A stretch of 64,000 bases of DNA from Methylobacterium sp. J-048 (GCF_022829515.1 NZ_JAKSYL010000223.1:62001-126000), one strand, 5' to 3'; shown: positions 43,447 to 51,733, counted from the stretch's first letter. The notes: a model not told the origin generated them from the letters alone. Made by a program: numbers and translations.

Positions 43447-43669
43447 CCCGGCCGCTTGAGCCGCGGGAAAGGCCCGCGGCCGGTCCAGGCTCTTGGGGGT
43501 TGGAGCTCAATCCGGGGCCCGCGCGGCCAGCGAGACCGACCAAATGCTGCCGGGGGGCAGCGGGCCACCCCAGCCGCGCGGGTCGGTGAGAATCGTGCGC
43601 GGGTCGTACACCGCCCGTGGCCATGCCGTGGCATCATGCAGCCAAACGGTATGGCGAACGGGGGTCAGC

Positions 43670-44170
43670 ATGGTGCCCAGCGAGTACATCGAGACCGTAG
43701 TGCTCCCGACCCTGCTGGATTACCTGCGCGCACCCAACGATCGGCGACTGGCCTACCTCTCGGCCATCTCAGCATACCACGTGATGGATTACGTGATGCG
43801 CACCGCCTCCCTAGCCGCCCGGCCCGCCCGGGACGCAGAGTACAACCGCATCCAGGATGAAATCATTGCGCTGTGCCCCGATGCCTTCAACATCGTGGAA
43901 GGCATCTGCAACGGCACAAAACACTGCGGCCGTGACGATCCCAAGAAGGCCCAGTTCACGCCGGGTGATGAGACCCTTAGCCGACCCTTTGGGTTCGGCC
44001 CGGGCTTCGCTGGTTTCGGGGAGGGGACGTTCGGGCCACAGCGGATCCTGGTCGAGCACAACGGCAGGCAACACGTCGTAGACGAGGCGGTCGTGCAATT
44101 CCTGCGCGCCTGCCAGAATGCCTTCCCCACGCATCTCGCCGGCATTGATCTATCCGGCTTGCATGTCTGA
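43670..44170 (+). CDS. Hypothetical protein
   Basis: 166 residues from the ATG at 43670, which has GGGGG 6-10 bases upstream. Helical N-terminal half: MVPSEYIETVVLPTLLDYLR, YLSAISAYHVMDYVMR. A possible HEPN-like or metal-poor fold is not supported by any clear motif. The C-terminal half has a Gly/Phe-rich loop (FGFGPGFAGFGEGTFG) and FLRACQNAFPTHLAGIDLSG. The open frame extends 59 codons upstream but without similarity or a better start. Function is unknown. Confidence 0.6.
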   Translation: MVPSEYIETVVLPTLLDYLRAPNDRRLAYLSAISAYHVMDYVMRTASLAARPARDAEYNRIQDEIIALCPDAFNIVEGICNGTKHCGRDDPKKAQFTPGDETLSRPFGFGPGFAGFGEGTFGPQRILVEHNGRQHVVDEAVVQFLRACQNAFPTHLAGIDLSGLHV

Positions 44171-44279
44171 GCCTTGGCCGGCCGAGCCGCCGCCCTGGCG
44201 ATCTTGGCCGCTCGGACACGGTTGAGGCGAGGCCTCCGCACGGCGACATGCGGCCCCTCGATGCGGGGCAGAGCCTCGG

Positions 44280-44489
44280 ATGAGCGATATCGTGGCCGCT
44301 GTGCTGCTGGCGCTCACTGCCGAGAACGCTGAGCTGCGCGAGCAACTGGCCTCGGTCCCTGACATGCTGGTCGAGACCGCGATCGACGCCGGGAACATGC
44401 ACGCGCTCGTAGAGGCCATGCGGACCGAACGCGATGCATGGCAGGCCGAGGCCGAACGGCTGGGGGCACGCACGGTGCTGATGGCGTGA
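44280..44489 (+). CDS. Small coiled-coil-like hypothetical protein
   Basis: 69 residues in two amphipathic helices: VAAVLLALTAENAELREQLA and HALVEAMRTERDAWQAEAER. The 'RTERDAWQAEAERL' pattern recurs in many small Methylobacterium accessory proteins, often beside prophage or plasmid genes. The ribosome site is weak. Copy 2 of the 0.2-kb repeat starts 13 bp after the stop. Confidence 0.5.
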   Translation: MSDIVAAVLLALTAENAELREQLASVPDMLVETAIDAGNMHALVEAMRTERDAWQAEAERLGARTVLMA

Positions 44490-44501
44490 TCGGGGACAAG
44501 C

Positions 44502-44719
44502 AGGCACACGCCTGCTACAGCAGCGCTTCCCCCTGCTGATGTGCCCGAGGTGTTCGCGACACCACACGGCACTGTTGCAGGCGGGCACGCGACGACAGGC
44601 GCAACCGGGCCAGTTCCCTGGGGCTCGCCCGTGATGCCTTGGCCGGGCAGCCGCGTGAGGGTCGGCGCAGTGCGGGGGAACTGGACACCGCAAGCGCCGG
44701 CTCACGGCCCATTATTGCA
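44502..44719. repeat. 0.2-kb direct repeat, copy 2
   Basis: Same orientation as 39998-40210 and alignable from AGGCAC through CTGCTA.AGCAGCGCTTCCCC to the final TTATTGC. It overlaps the 3' end of the minus-strand gene at 44712 by 8 bp. A 65-codon minus-strand frame exists here, but the matching frame is not conserved in copy 1. Confidence 0.8.
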
Positions 44720-44939
44720 GACGGCTTGATCCTGTGTTGGCTCTGATCCAGCGGGGCGAGAGAATGTCACCGTCCTCCGTGATGATCCAGGGCTGCGCGT
44801 TCTCGGCGTCTATGGCTCGAGCGGCGGCGGCTAATGCCTCTCGCAAGGTCGCGAACGTATACTCCTTCGCAACCTGAGCCGGATAATGGCTCGGCCAGAT
44901 GGTCAGTTCAGCGCGCCTATCGAGATCAGCCGGCGTCAT
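44712..44939 (-). CDS. Small hypothetical protein (DGDILSP type)
   Basis: 75 residues: MTPADLDRRAELTIWPSHYP, then ATLREALAAAARAIDAENAQ and PWIITEDGDILSPRWIRANT. The 'F.TL.EAL.AA...PWI.T..GD.L.P.WI' pattern is typical of a small protein family frequent on Methylobacterium accessory DNA. Function is unknown. It lies between the 0.2-kb repeat and the gene at 45000. Confidence 0.6.
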   Translation of the reverse strand: MTPADLDRRAELTIWPSHYPAQVAKEYTFATLREALAAAARAIDAENAQPWIITEDGDILSPRWIRANTGSSRLQ

Positions 44940-44999
44940 GCGTCCGTCAATTCAATTGTCGGGCACGCTCACTACCACTGTTGGCTCAAAATAGGCAAA

Positions 45000-45410
45000 T
45001 TACCTATTCATACCCTTAATATCTCGGGTTTGCGCTTCAACAGCCGAAGGCAAAGTGGGCAATGCGTTCTTTCGTATTCGCAGTCTCGCCTTGCGGCGGC
45101 AGATCCTCAAGCCGATCGCGTCGAGCTTCGGTGCCAACCCAGCGAGGGCTTCGCGCAACGCCGCCTTATCCGACCATCCGCCGGCCGCCATCAGCACCGT
45201 GGGAAGGTGCCGACCGCCAACCGCCAGGGGCATAAGCGTGTGCATCACGCGCTCGCTCGTGCCAAGGCCGCCGGTCGGACCGCGCAGCACTAGGGCATCG
45301 AGGTCGGCGGCGAACAACCTCCCCGCCGGCGGCTTGAGCCCGGGCTGAACCTGCCCGCGCAGGACCCGGGCAGCCTCGGCTGTCCTGGCGGCCTCCTTGG
45401 CCTTGGCCAT
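45000..45410 (-). CDS. Hypothetical protein, paralogue of the remnant at 39177
   Basis: 136 residues, basic, with a C-terminal half LPTVLMAAGGWSDKAALREA, LAGLAPKLDAIGLRICRRKA. The N-terminus is Ala/Lys-rich (MAKAKEAARTAEAARVLRGQ), followed by GRLFAADLDALVLRGPTGGL. The conserved part could be a small winged-helix-like unit; no family name is claimed. The start is ATG 45408-45410. A decayed copy of the second half is found at 39177-39381, so this block has been duplicated within the zone. Confidence 0.55.
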   Translation of the reverse strand: MAKAKEAARTAEAARVLRGQVQPGLKPPAGRLFAADLDALVLRGPTGGLGTSERVMHTLMPLAVGGRHLPTVLMAAGGWSDKAALREALAGLAPKLDAIGLRICRRKARLRIRKNALPTLPSAVEAQTRDIKGMNR

Positions 45411-45574
45411 CAGGCGGGCAATGGTCCGGCTCGATGGCGGATAAAACGATCGGTTCGGCCGGCTGATCTGATGCCCGGATTACGCACCGGATGATGTGGT
45501 CGCCCTCGGCCGGGTCCGCCTGGGCGGCCCGGCCTACCGCCTAAACCAACGTGCCATAATCCCGTTGCCGCGCC

Positions 45575-45754
45575 ATGGCTCGCTGGCTGTTCTCCATCGG
45601 TCTCATCCTCATTTTGATCGGTGTGGCTGTCGCCCACTGGGAGGCGTCGGCGCCTGCCCCGGGTACGGCGACTGGATCGACCCGAACGCCAGCCCGGGAG
45701 GCGAGCCCTAATCCTGGTGGGGATGCAGAGGCACCCACAGCGCCTGAACCGTAG
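45575..45754 (+). CDS. Small single-span membrane protein, unknown
   Basis: 59 residues: one N-terminal membrane span (MARWLFSIGLILILIGVAVA), then HWEASAPAPGTATGSTRTPA and a Pro/Ala/Glu-rich tail ending APTAPEP. It has a complete frame from ATG 45575 to TAG 45752-45754. The signal-anchor-plus-disordered-tail plan is typical of small envelope peptides. Ribosome-site support is poor. Confidence 0.45.
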   Translation: MARWLFSIGLILILIGVAVAHWEASAPAPGTATGSTRTPAREASPNPGGDAEAPTAPEP

Positions 45755-46537
45755 ACCTAGGGCGGCAGTGGGCAGTAGCCGCACCGCTTTTTACTGCAGT
45801 CCCGCTGGCCCGCGTTCATCCACCAACCGCTCCAGCGCGGTCACTACGCGGGTGCTATCGTTGCCGTCTGGGCTATCGCCTGGGGCATCCGCTTCCGACC
45901 CTTCTCTGACTTTCGGAACGTCTGCTTGCCGGCAGTCTGAGGGGCCGCGGATGACCTAATCTGGCCGAGAGCGACCCGTCCGCTTTCGGCGTTGGAAGCC
46001 AAGAAGCAGACCTTTGTTACGGCTCAGTTACTAGTTACAAATGATTCGACGCAGACATCGAGCCTGGATCATTCCGGACGCCGCTTTAATACAGGTACGC
46101 AATTGCTGTAATACGGCTGCATTCTGAACGGGCAGCTCGATGATTTAGCCATGCGGCCGCCGACGGCGTCCTGGGCCGGATCACAATCTGTGAGGCCGCG
46201 GCACCGTATTCGAGCTCAGTCTTACTGCTGGTCGGCGCGTCCGTCCTGATCCCAGTCATCCTGGCCTACTCGTATTGGGTCGTCTGCGGGTAGGTCGACG
46301 CCGTGTGGTATCACTGATGGGTGCCACCTCCGCTCCTCAATACGAAGCTCCGCTATGGCGCCGCTTGGTGTGGTTCGCCTCGCTGTGGGCCGGAGCGTCC
46401 TCTCGCTTGGGTTCGGCGCCGGCGTCCTGAGGGCTTGGCTGAAAGCGGGCTTACGTAGCGTCCTTTGACTCCGGCCGCTTCCCTCACCAGAGTTGGGCGT
46501 TCCATGTTGGCAAAGTTCGAAGCCGGATGGTGAGGGG
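45755..46537. other. Long non-coding or decayed stretch
   Basis: About 780 bp with no supported gene. On the minus strand, 45793-45956 is open and reads protein-like at its end (STRVVTALERLVDERGPAGL) but has no start codon, so it may be a gene tail. The rest shows mixed composition, a local AT-rich patch near 46010-46130, and no repeats. Confidence 0.4.
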
Positions 46538-46696
46538 ATGAGGTTCGCCCTTGCACAGGGGGCTACCATCGCGATGGCCATGCTCTCCTTCGCGACGGCG
46601 CGGTTCTTGACTCCTGCCGGCTTCGAGCATGCGGCACGGGACTGCTTCCTGGCCGCCGCTTACGCAACCGTAATCATCCTGCTCGTCGCGCGCTAA
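46538..46696 (+). CDS. Small two-span membrane protein, unknown
   Basis: 52 residues: MRFALAQGATIAMAMLSFAT, ARFLTPAGFEHAARDCFLAA and AYATVIILLVAR. Two hydrophobic segments flank a polar turn. A GGTGAGGGG ribosome site lies just before the ATG at 46538, which is the main support. The frame is also open upstream to 46493. It lies 80 bp upstream of the DUF983 gene on the same strand. Confidence 0.5.
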   Translation: MRFALAQGATIAMAMLSFATARFLTPAGFEHAARDCFLAAAYATVIILLVAR

Positions 46697-46776
46697 CGCG
46701 GGCCTTGTACGGAGACATCGCGATGCTGCGCATCGCTGCCGGCGCCGGCGCGTTGCACCATCGGAGAGAAGCCCGC

Positions 46777-47178
46777 ATGGCTGAACCATCCTATGCCGAG
46801 CAGTCACCCATCGGGGTGGCGATGCGAAGCCGATGCCCGCGTTGCGGACGAGGCCATTTGTTTGACGGATTCCTCAACCTTGCACCCCGCTGCGATGTGT
46901 GTGGCCTGGATTACGGGTTCGCCGACCCGGCCGATGGCCCGGCCTTCTTCGTTATGATGACGGCTGCAGTTCCTGCGACGGCATTCGGTATTTGGCTCGA
47001 ACTCACCTACTCGCCGCCCCTGTGGGTACATGCCGTCACGACGTTGCCCATCGTGCTGATTGCCTGCACGGTGCCGCTTCGGTTCTTCAAGGGCTGGCTC
47101 GTCGCCGAACAGTACATCCGCAAAGCCGAGGAAGGACGCATCGCGCGGCCCGGCGCCTCCACTCGCGATCCGACCTAG
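46777..47178 (+). CDS. DUF983 family zinc-ribbon membrane protein
   Basis: 133 residues. An N-terminal zinc ribbon with two Cys-x2-Cys pairs (RCPRCGRGHLFDGFL and RCDVCGLDYGFADPADGPAF) is followed by two membrane helices (about 51-70 and 75-95) and a basic C-terminus. DUF983 members are small inner-membrane proteins of unknown function, often near heme/copper oxidase genes, which are not seen here. The ATG at 46777 has GGAGAG upstream. It is convergent with the MocR-type regulator gene. Confidence 0.88.
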   Translation: MAEPSYAEQSPIGVAMRSRCPRCGRGHLFDGFLNLAPRCDVCGLDYGFADPADGPAFFVMMTAAVPATAFGIWLELTYSPPLWVHAVTTLPIVLIACTVPLRFFKGWLVAEQYIRKAEEGRIARPGASTRDPT

Positions 47179-47250
47179 CCCAGGTCGAAGAAGGTAGCCA
47201 CGAGCGCGATCAGGGGCTCAAGCTGTTCACTCAAGTCAGTGGAGCGTGGC

Positions 47251-48690
47251 TCAAATGTAGGTCGAGGCAAGAGCCGGTGAGCCTTCGAGCGCGTGGGCAA
47301 GCACCTCGAGGCCGTGCGTGATCTGCTGCCGGGTCGCGGGTCCGCCGAGACAGAGGCGCACTGCCTCAGGCGGCGTCCCCGCCACGCAGAACGGGTCGCT
47401 GCCGACGACGCCCAGGCCCGCAGACCGCCCTTGGCTGGCGAAAGCCGAGCGCGTCCAGCCCTCCGGTAGCGTGATCCAGACGTGGAAGCCGTGCGGGTCG
47501 GCGGTGTAGGTCCCGGTCGGAAGCAACGCTGCCACGATGCGTTGGCGAGCGGCGGATTCCTCCCGGACGAACTGCACGATGGCGTCCGCTGTACCGTCCA
47601 TGATCCAGCGCGTCGCCAGCGTAGTCGAGATCGGCGATGCCATGACGGTCGCTGCGCGCAGGGAGCCTGCGAGCGGAAGGGCTGTGCGGGCACTCGGGGC
47701 CACCAGGAAAGCGAGGCGAAGCCCGGCTCCCAGGCACTTCGCCAGGCCGGCCACGTAATAGGTAATCTCCGGCGCCAACTCGGCGAAGCTGGGTGGCGGC
47801 GCCGGGCAGATGCGCGCGTAGGCATCATCCTCAATGATGCTGACGGCATAGCGCCGCGCCACCGCGATGATCGCCTCCCGTCGGGCTCGGGGTAGGCTCG
47901 CCGTGGTCGGGTTCTGCAGCAGGGGATTCAGGTAGATCGCTTTCGGCGCGACCTTCGTGCAGGCGGCAGCGAACGCGTCGGGGTCGACCCCGTGCCGGTC
48001 CATCGGCAAGTCGACGAGACGCAGTCCCAGATGCGCCGCGAGCGCGCGAATGCCAGGATAAGTGATACGCTCGGCGCAGATGGTGTCCCCCCGCCGGGCT
48101 ACCTGGCCCAGCACGCTGAACAGGGCACTGTGCGCGCCCGGGCAGATCAGCAGACGCTCTCGCGTCGTGTCTATCCCGCGGCCCTTCAGCCATCGCAGAG
48201 CCGCTTCCTTGTCGTCATCGGTCCCGCCGAAGCCCTGATAGCGCAGCAGGTTAGCGAGGTCACCGGACAGCTCGGCGAACGAGGCTTGCATGCGCGCTTG
48301 CAGGGCCGGCGTGTCGGGCTCGGGCGGCAGGTTCATGGTGAAGTCGACCGGCCCAACCCGCGGCGCGCTGGCGCTCCCGCCTGAACGGGCAGAGCGGGCC
48401 GGATCGAACACGAAGGTGCCCTGGCCGACCCGCCCCTCGATCAGGCCGCGCTTGTGCGCCTCGACATAGCCGCGAGACACGGTTGTGAAGTTCAGGTCGA
48501 GCGCTTCGGCGAGCGCGCGCTGGGTCGGCAGGCGCGTACCAGGCGTCAAACGCCCCGTGCGGATGTCGTCCGCCAGCGCCTCCGCGATTGCGAGGTAGTG
48601 CGGCTTACCCCAGCGCTTCAGGTCCGGTGTCCAGGTCCCGAGGGCCAGATTATCGCCGCTGGCTCGCCCCACTCGTTCAGTCGCCTTCAT
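47251..48690 (-). CDS. MocR/PdxR-type transcriptional regulator (GntR wHTH + PLP aminotransferase-like domain)
   Basis: 479 residues. The GntR winged-HTH occupies about 30-95 (YLAIAEALADDIRTGRLTPG, TRLPTQRALAEALDLNFTTV). The fold-type I aminotransferase domain follows (about 115-475), with the PLP Schiff-base Lys318 in VAGLAKCLGAGLRLAFLV and IIEDDAYARI. MocR regulators usually act as PLP-dependent activators or repressors of a divergent operon and often bind direct repeats. It faces the Nit1C operon across a 361-bp region (48691-49051) that has five copies of one octamer, so it is the likely regulator of that cluster. A duplicate role in amino-acid or vitamin B6 metabolism cannot be excluded. 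Confidence 0.88.
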   Translation of the reverse strand: MKATERVGRASGDNLALGTWTPDLKRWGKPHYLAIAEALADDIRTGRLTPGTRLPTQRALAEALDLNFTTVSRGYVEAHKRGLIEGRVGQGTFVFDPARSARSGGSASAPRVGPVDFTMNLPPEPDTPALQARMQASFAELSGDLANLLRYQGFGGTDDDKEAALRWLKGRGIDTTRERLLICPGAHSALFSVLGQVARRGDTICAERITYPGIRALAAHLGLRLVDLPMDRHGVDPDAFAAACTKVAPKAIYLNPLLQNPTTASLPRARREAIIAVARRYAVSIIEDDAYARICPAPPPSFAELAPEITYYVAGLAKCLGAGLRLAFLVAPSARTALPLAGSLRAATVMASPISTTLATRWIMDGTADAIVQFVREESAARQRIVAALLPTGTYTADPHGFHVWITLPEGWTRSAFASQGRSAGLGVVGSDPFCVAGTPPEAVRLCLGGPATRQQITHGLEVLAHALEGSPALASTYI

Positions 48691-48717
48691 CCGCTCCGCA
48701 CCTTCGCCACCAACATG

Positions 48718-48962
48718 CGATCAATGTCTGATTGTATGGCTAGCAAGCGTCGTACCGCGACGTTACCTCAGGAACCGAGCTCACGTCATCCATACAATAC
48801 GATCAATCTCTGAGCCTCAAATGTGCATTTGATGACTAGAAAATAGTCGCATTGTGCTATCTGTTCGAGCGTCGCCCCAGGGGCTGACGAGATCTTCGTC
48901 GACCTTATTGATCGCAAAATTGTATTCATCTCCCTAGCGAGGATTGATCGGTTCATTGATCG
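48718..48962. promoter_or_regulatory. Regulator/Nit1C divergent region with repeated octamer
   Basis: CGATCAAT occurs at 48718-48725 and 48800-48807; its reverse complement ATTGATCG occurs at 48907-48914, 48943-48950 and 48955-48962. A second word ATTGTAT/ATACAAT occurs at 48731, 48792 and 48919, each 5-13 bp away from an octamer or overlapping its flank. The two regulator-proximal octamers point one way and the three Nit1C-proximal ones the other. Such arrays fit operators for the MocR-type protein. The whole intergenic region lies within 48691-49051 and is AT-richer than its flanks. Confidence 0.55.
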
Positions 48963-49051
48963 ACGGCGTCTGGCACACCGCTTGCCATGGATGGCATGTG
49001 ACCATCGATAGCTTCGCCTGTCGCGGTCCGGTCCTTCGAGGAGCGAAACAA

Positions 49052-49534
49052 ATGCCTGCCGTGAACCGCGAACACCACAAGAAGGGCGACTTCCTGGTCG
49101 ACTACGAGGAAAAGGTCTTCGAGGATGTGAAGGCCGAGCCGGGCCAGAAGGCGCTCGTCACCTTCCACACCGTCGCGTTCGAGGGCTCCATCGGCCTCGT
49201 CAACCTGCTCCAGGCCACCCGCCTCCAGCGCAAGGGCTTCGAGACCTCGATCCTGCTCTACGGCCCGGGCATCACGCTGGGTGTCCAGCGCGGCTTCCCG
49301 CGGCTCGGCGACGAGGCCTTCCCGGGCCACCTCAACTTCAACAACCAGCTTGAGAAGTTCATGGCTGAGGGCGGCAAGGTCTACGCCTGCCGGTTCTCCA
49401 CTCAGGCCCTCTACGGCCACGGCGAGGCCGCCTTCATCGAAGGCATCCGCATGATCAACCCGCTCGACGTGCTCGACTGCATCCTTCTGCACAAGCGCGA
49501 CAACGCGGTGATCATCGACACCTGGACCGTCTGA
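49052..49534 (+). CDS. MSMEG_0572 family nitrogen-starvation-response protein (Nit1C gene 1)
   Basis: 160 residues. The sequence HHKKGDFLVDYEEKVFEDVK, LVTFHTVAFEGSIGLVNLLQ, TRLQRKGFETSILLYGPGIT and a C-terminal LHKRDNAVIIDTWTV follow the MSMEG_0572 family, the standard first gene of Nit1C clusters. DsrE/DrsE-like folding is plausible. No enzymatic motif is obvious. The ATG at 49052 has GAGGAG upstream; the frame extends to 48944 through the operator region and that start is rejected. It is 65 bp upstream of the nitrilase, in the same transcript. Confidence 0.88.
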   Translation: MPAVNREHHKKGDFLVDYEEKVFEDVKAEPGQKALVTFHTVAFEGSIGLVNLLQATRLQRKGFETSILLYGPGITLGVQRGFPRLGDEAFPGHLNFNNQLEKFMAEGGKVYACRFSTQALYGHGEAAFIEGIRMINPLDVLDCILLHKRDNAVIIDTWTV

Positions 49535-49599
49535 CCGGCCGCGCAGTGCATCCGGCGGCCGCGCGTGATGCGGCCGCCGTTCCAGCCGGAGGATCATCC

Positions 49600-50676
49600 A
49601 TGTCAGAGACTCGGATCGTGCGGGCCGCCGCCGTCCAGATCGCGCCGGACCTCGACCGGCCGGACGGCACCCTGGAGCGCGTGCTCAACGCCGTCGACGA
49701 GGCCGCTGCCAAGGGCGCGCGGTTCATGGTCTTTCCCGAGACCTTCGTCCCCTACTACCCCTACTTTTCCTTTGTGCTGCCGCCGGCGATGCAGGGGGCG
49801 GAACACCTGAAGCTCTACGAGCGGGCGCCGACCGTGCCCGGACCCGTGACCCAGGCAGTCGCGGCGGCCGCGCGCCGGCACGGCGTCGTGATCGTGCTGG
49901 GCGTGAACGAGCGCGACCACGGCTCGCTGTACAACGCGCAGCTGATCTTCGATGCCGACGGCTCGCTGAGGCTCAAGCGCCGCAAGATCACCCCGACCTA
50001 TCATGAGCGCATGATCTGGGGTCAGGGCGACGGTGCCGGCCTTGCCGTGGTGGAGACGGCGGTGGGCCGCGTCGGCGCGCTCGCCTGCTGGGAGCACTAC
50101 AACCCGCTCGCCCGCTACGCCCTCATGGCGCGCCACGAGGAGATCCACGCGGCCCAGTTCCCGGGCTCGCTCGTCGGCCAGATCTTCGCCGACCAGATGG
50201 AGGTGACGATCCGCCACCACGCCCTGGAGGCGGCCTGTTTCGTGGTCAACGCCACCGGCTGGCTCACCGACGAGCAGGTCGCGCAGGTCTGCCCGGACGA
50301 GCGCCTGCGCGGGGCCTGCCGGGGCGGCAACTGCACCGCCATCGTCTCGCCCGAGGGCAAGCACCTCGCCGAGCCGCTGGGGCCCGGCGAGGGCATCCTG
50401 ATCGCCGACATGGACCTGGCGCTGGTGACCAAGCGCAAGCGCATGATGGACTCGGTCGGCCATTACGCCCGGCCCGAGCTCCTCAGCCTCCTCCACGACG
50501 ACCGTCCGGCCTCGTTCGTGCAGCAGCCGGCCCGTTCGCAGACCGCCTCCCGGAGCCTCGACCATGAGCAGCAGCCCGCTTCTGACGAATCAACCCTTCT
50601 ACCCGCTGGCCGTGGCGGGCCTGGTCGGGATGCCGACGGAGCGCCTGATCAACGCGTTGCAGTCCTACGGGGTTAG
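49600..50676 (+). CDS. Nitrilase of the Nit1C (Nit6803-type) cluster
   Basis: 358 residues. A carbon-nitrogen hydrolase fold with catalytic triad Glu47 (VFPETFVPYYPYFSF), Lys129 (KRRKITPTYHERMIWGQGDG) and Cys163 (GALACWEHYNPLARY). It probably acts on a nitrile produced or used by the cluster. The ATG at 49600 has GGAGG upstream. The last 40 codons (from about PARSQTASRSL) are low-complexity and overlap the start of the radical SAM gene by 113 bp. A normal end near the ATGA at 50564 would be expected, so a late frameshift that extended the tail is suspected. Confidence 0.9.
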   Translation: MSETRIVRAAAVQIAPDLDRPDGTLERVLNAVDEAAAKGARFMVFPETFVPYYPYFSFVLPPAMQGAEHLKLYERAPTVPGPVTQAVAAAARRHGVVIVLGVNERDHGSLYNAQLIFDADGSLRLKRRKITPTYHERMIWGQGDGAGLAVVETAVGRVGALACWEHYNPLARYALMARHEEIHAAQFPGSLVGQIFADQMEVTIRHHALEAACFVVNATGWLTDEQVAQVCPDERLRGACRGGNCTAIVSPEGKHLAEPLGPGEGILIADMDLALVTKRKRMMDSVGHYARPELLSLLHDDRPASFVQQPARSQTASRSLDHEQQPASDESTLLPAGRGGPGRDADGAPDQRVAVLRG

Positions 50677-51733
50677 GCTCGCCGACAGCCGCGCCGGGGC
50701 GCCGAGCCGCCGCGGCGGGGCCGGTCCGTCGGACCACAAGGCCATGACCATCGCGGGCCGGACCGTGATGGTGCCGGTCCACACCGAGAGCGCCTTCGAC
50801 TCGCCCTTCCTCGTGCGCCGGCCGGACGCGGACGGCGTGTCGGTGATCGAGCACGAGGGCGTCGTGATCGGCCAAGCGACCTTCCCGGGCAAGCCGCGCT
50901 TCTACGCGCTCTCGACCTTCGACGGCGTGCCCTACTCGAAGATCGCCGTGCTGCACGGGCGGGACGTGCTCGCCACCACCGTGCTCCAGACCTGCATTCG
51001 CTACGCCAGCCGCACCAAGACCTGCCAGTTCTGCTCCATCGGCCAGTCCCTCGCCGCTGGGCGTACCGTAGCGCACAAGAGCCCGGAGCAGCTGGCCGAG
51101 GTCGCCCGCGCCGCCGTGCTGCTCGACGGCGTGAAGCACATGGTGATGACCACTGGCACGCCGAACGCCACCGACCGGGGCGCCGCCGTGCTGTGCGAGA
51201 GCGCCTTCGCCGTGAAGGCGGCGGTCGACCTGCCGATCCAGGCTCAGTGCGAGCCGCCAGACGATGACCGCTGGTTCGAGCGCATGAAGGCTTCCGGGAT
51301 CGACGCGCTCGGCATGCATCTCGAAGCGGTCACGCCGGAGGTGCGGGCCAGGATCATGCCCGGCAAGGCGGCGGTGCCTTTGGAGCGGTACTATGAAGCC
51401 TTCGAAGCCGCCGTTCCGGTCTTCGGGCGCGGGCAGGTCTCGACCTACATCCTGGCCGGCCTGGGCGACACGCCAGAGGCCATCCTGACGATGGCCGAGC
51501 GCCTGATCGGGATGGGCGTCTACCCGTTCGTGGTGCCGTTCGTGCCGATCTCCGGCACCCCGCTGGAGAGCCACCCGGCGCCAGGCCCCGACTTCATGCA
51601 CGACATCCTGCAGCCACTCGCCGACATGCTGGCTGGGGCGGACCTGCGCTCGACCGACATCAAGGCCGGCTGCGGCCGTTGTGGCGCCTGCTCGGCGCTC
51701 TCCACCTACGAGCGCGCCGGGGTAGCGGCATGA
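50564..51733 (+). CDS. MSMEG_0568 family radical SAM protein (Nit1C)
   Basis: 389 residues. The Fe-S ligands are inferred from CIRYASRTKTCQFCSIG: Cys144-x9-Cys154-x2-Cys157, not the usual Cx3Cx2C. More Cys residues lie at the C-terminus (GCGRCGACSAL), perhaps for an extra cluster. SAM binding is suggested by DGVKHMVMTTGTPNATDRGA. TIM-barrel elements include LPIQAQCEP, GIDALGMHLEAV and STYILAGLGD. The ATG at 50564 has a GGAG site. It precedes the GNAT-like gene with an ATGA overlap (51730-51733). The family is constant in Nit1C clusters; the reaction is unknown. Confidence 0.9.
   Translation: MSSSPLLTNQPFYPLAVAGLVGMPTERLINALQSYGVRLADSRAGAPSRRGGAGPSDHKAMTIAGRTVMVPVHTESAFDSPFLVRRPDADGVSVIEHEGVVIGQATFPGKPRFYALSTFDGVPYSKIAVLHGRDVLATTVLQTCIRYASRTKTCQFCSIGQSLAAGRTVAHKSPEQLAEVARAAVLLDGVKHMVMTTGTPNATDRGAAVLCESAFAVKAAVDLPIQAQCEPPDDDRWFERMKASGIDALGMHLEAVTPEVRARIMPGKAAVPLERYYEAFEAAVPVFGRGQVSTYILAGLGDTPEAILTMAERLIGMGVYPFVVPFVPISGTPLESHPAPGPDFMHDILQPLADMLAGADLRSTDIKAGCGRCGACSALSTYERAGVAA

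Noticed and set aside
44515..44712. 65-codon minus-strand gene within repeat copy 2
   Set aside because: The same frame is not conserved in copy 1 at 39998-40210, where indels shift it.
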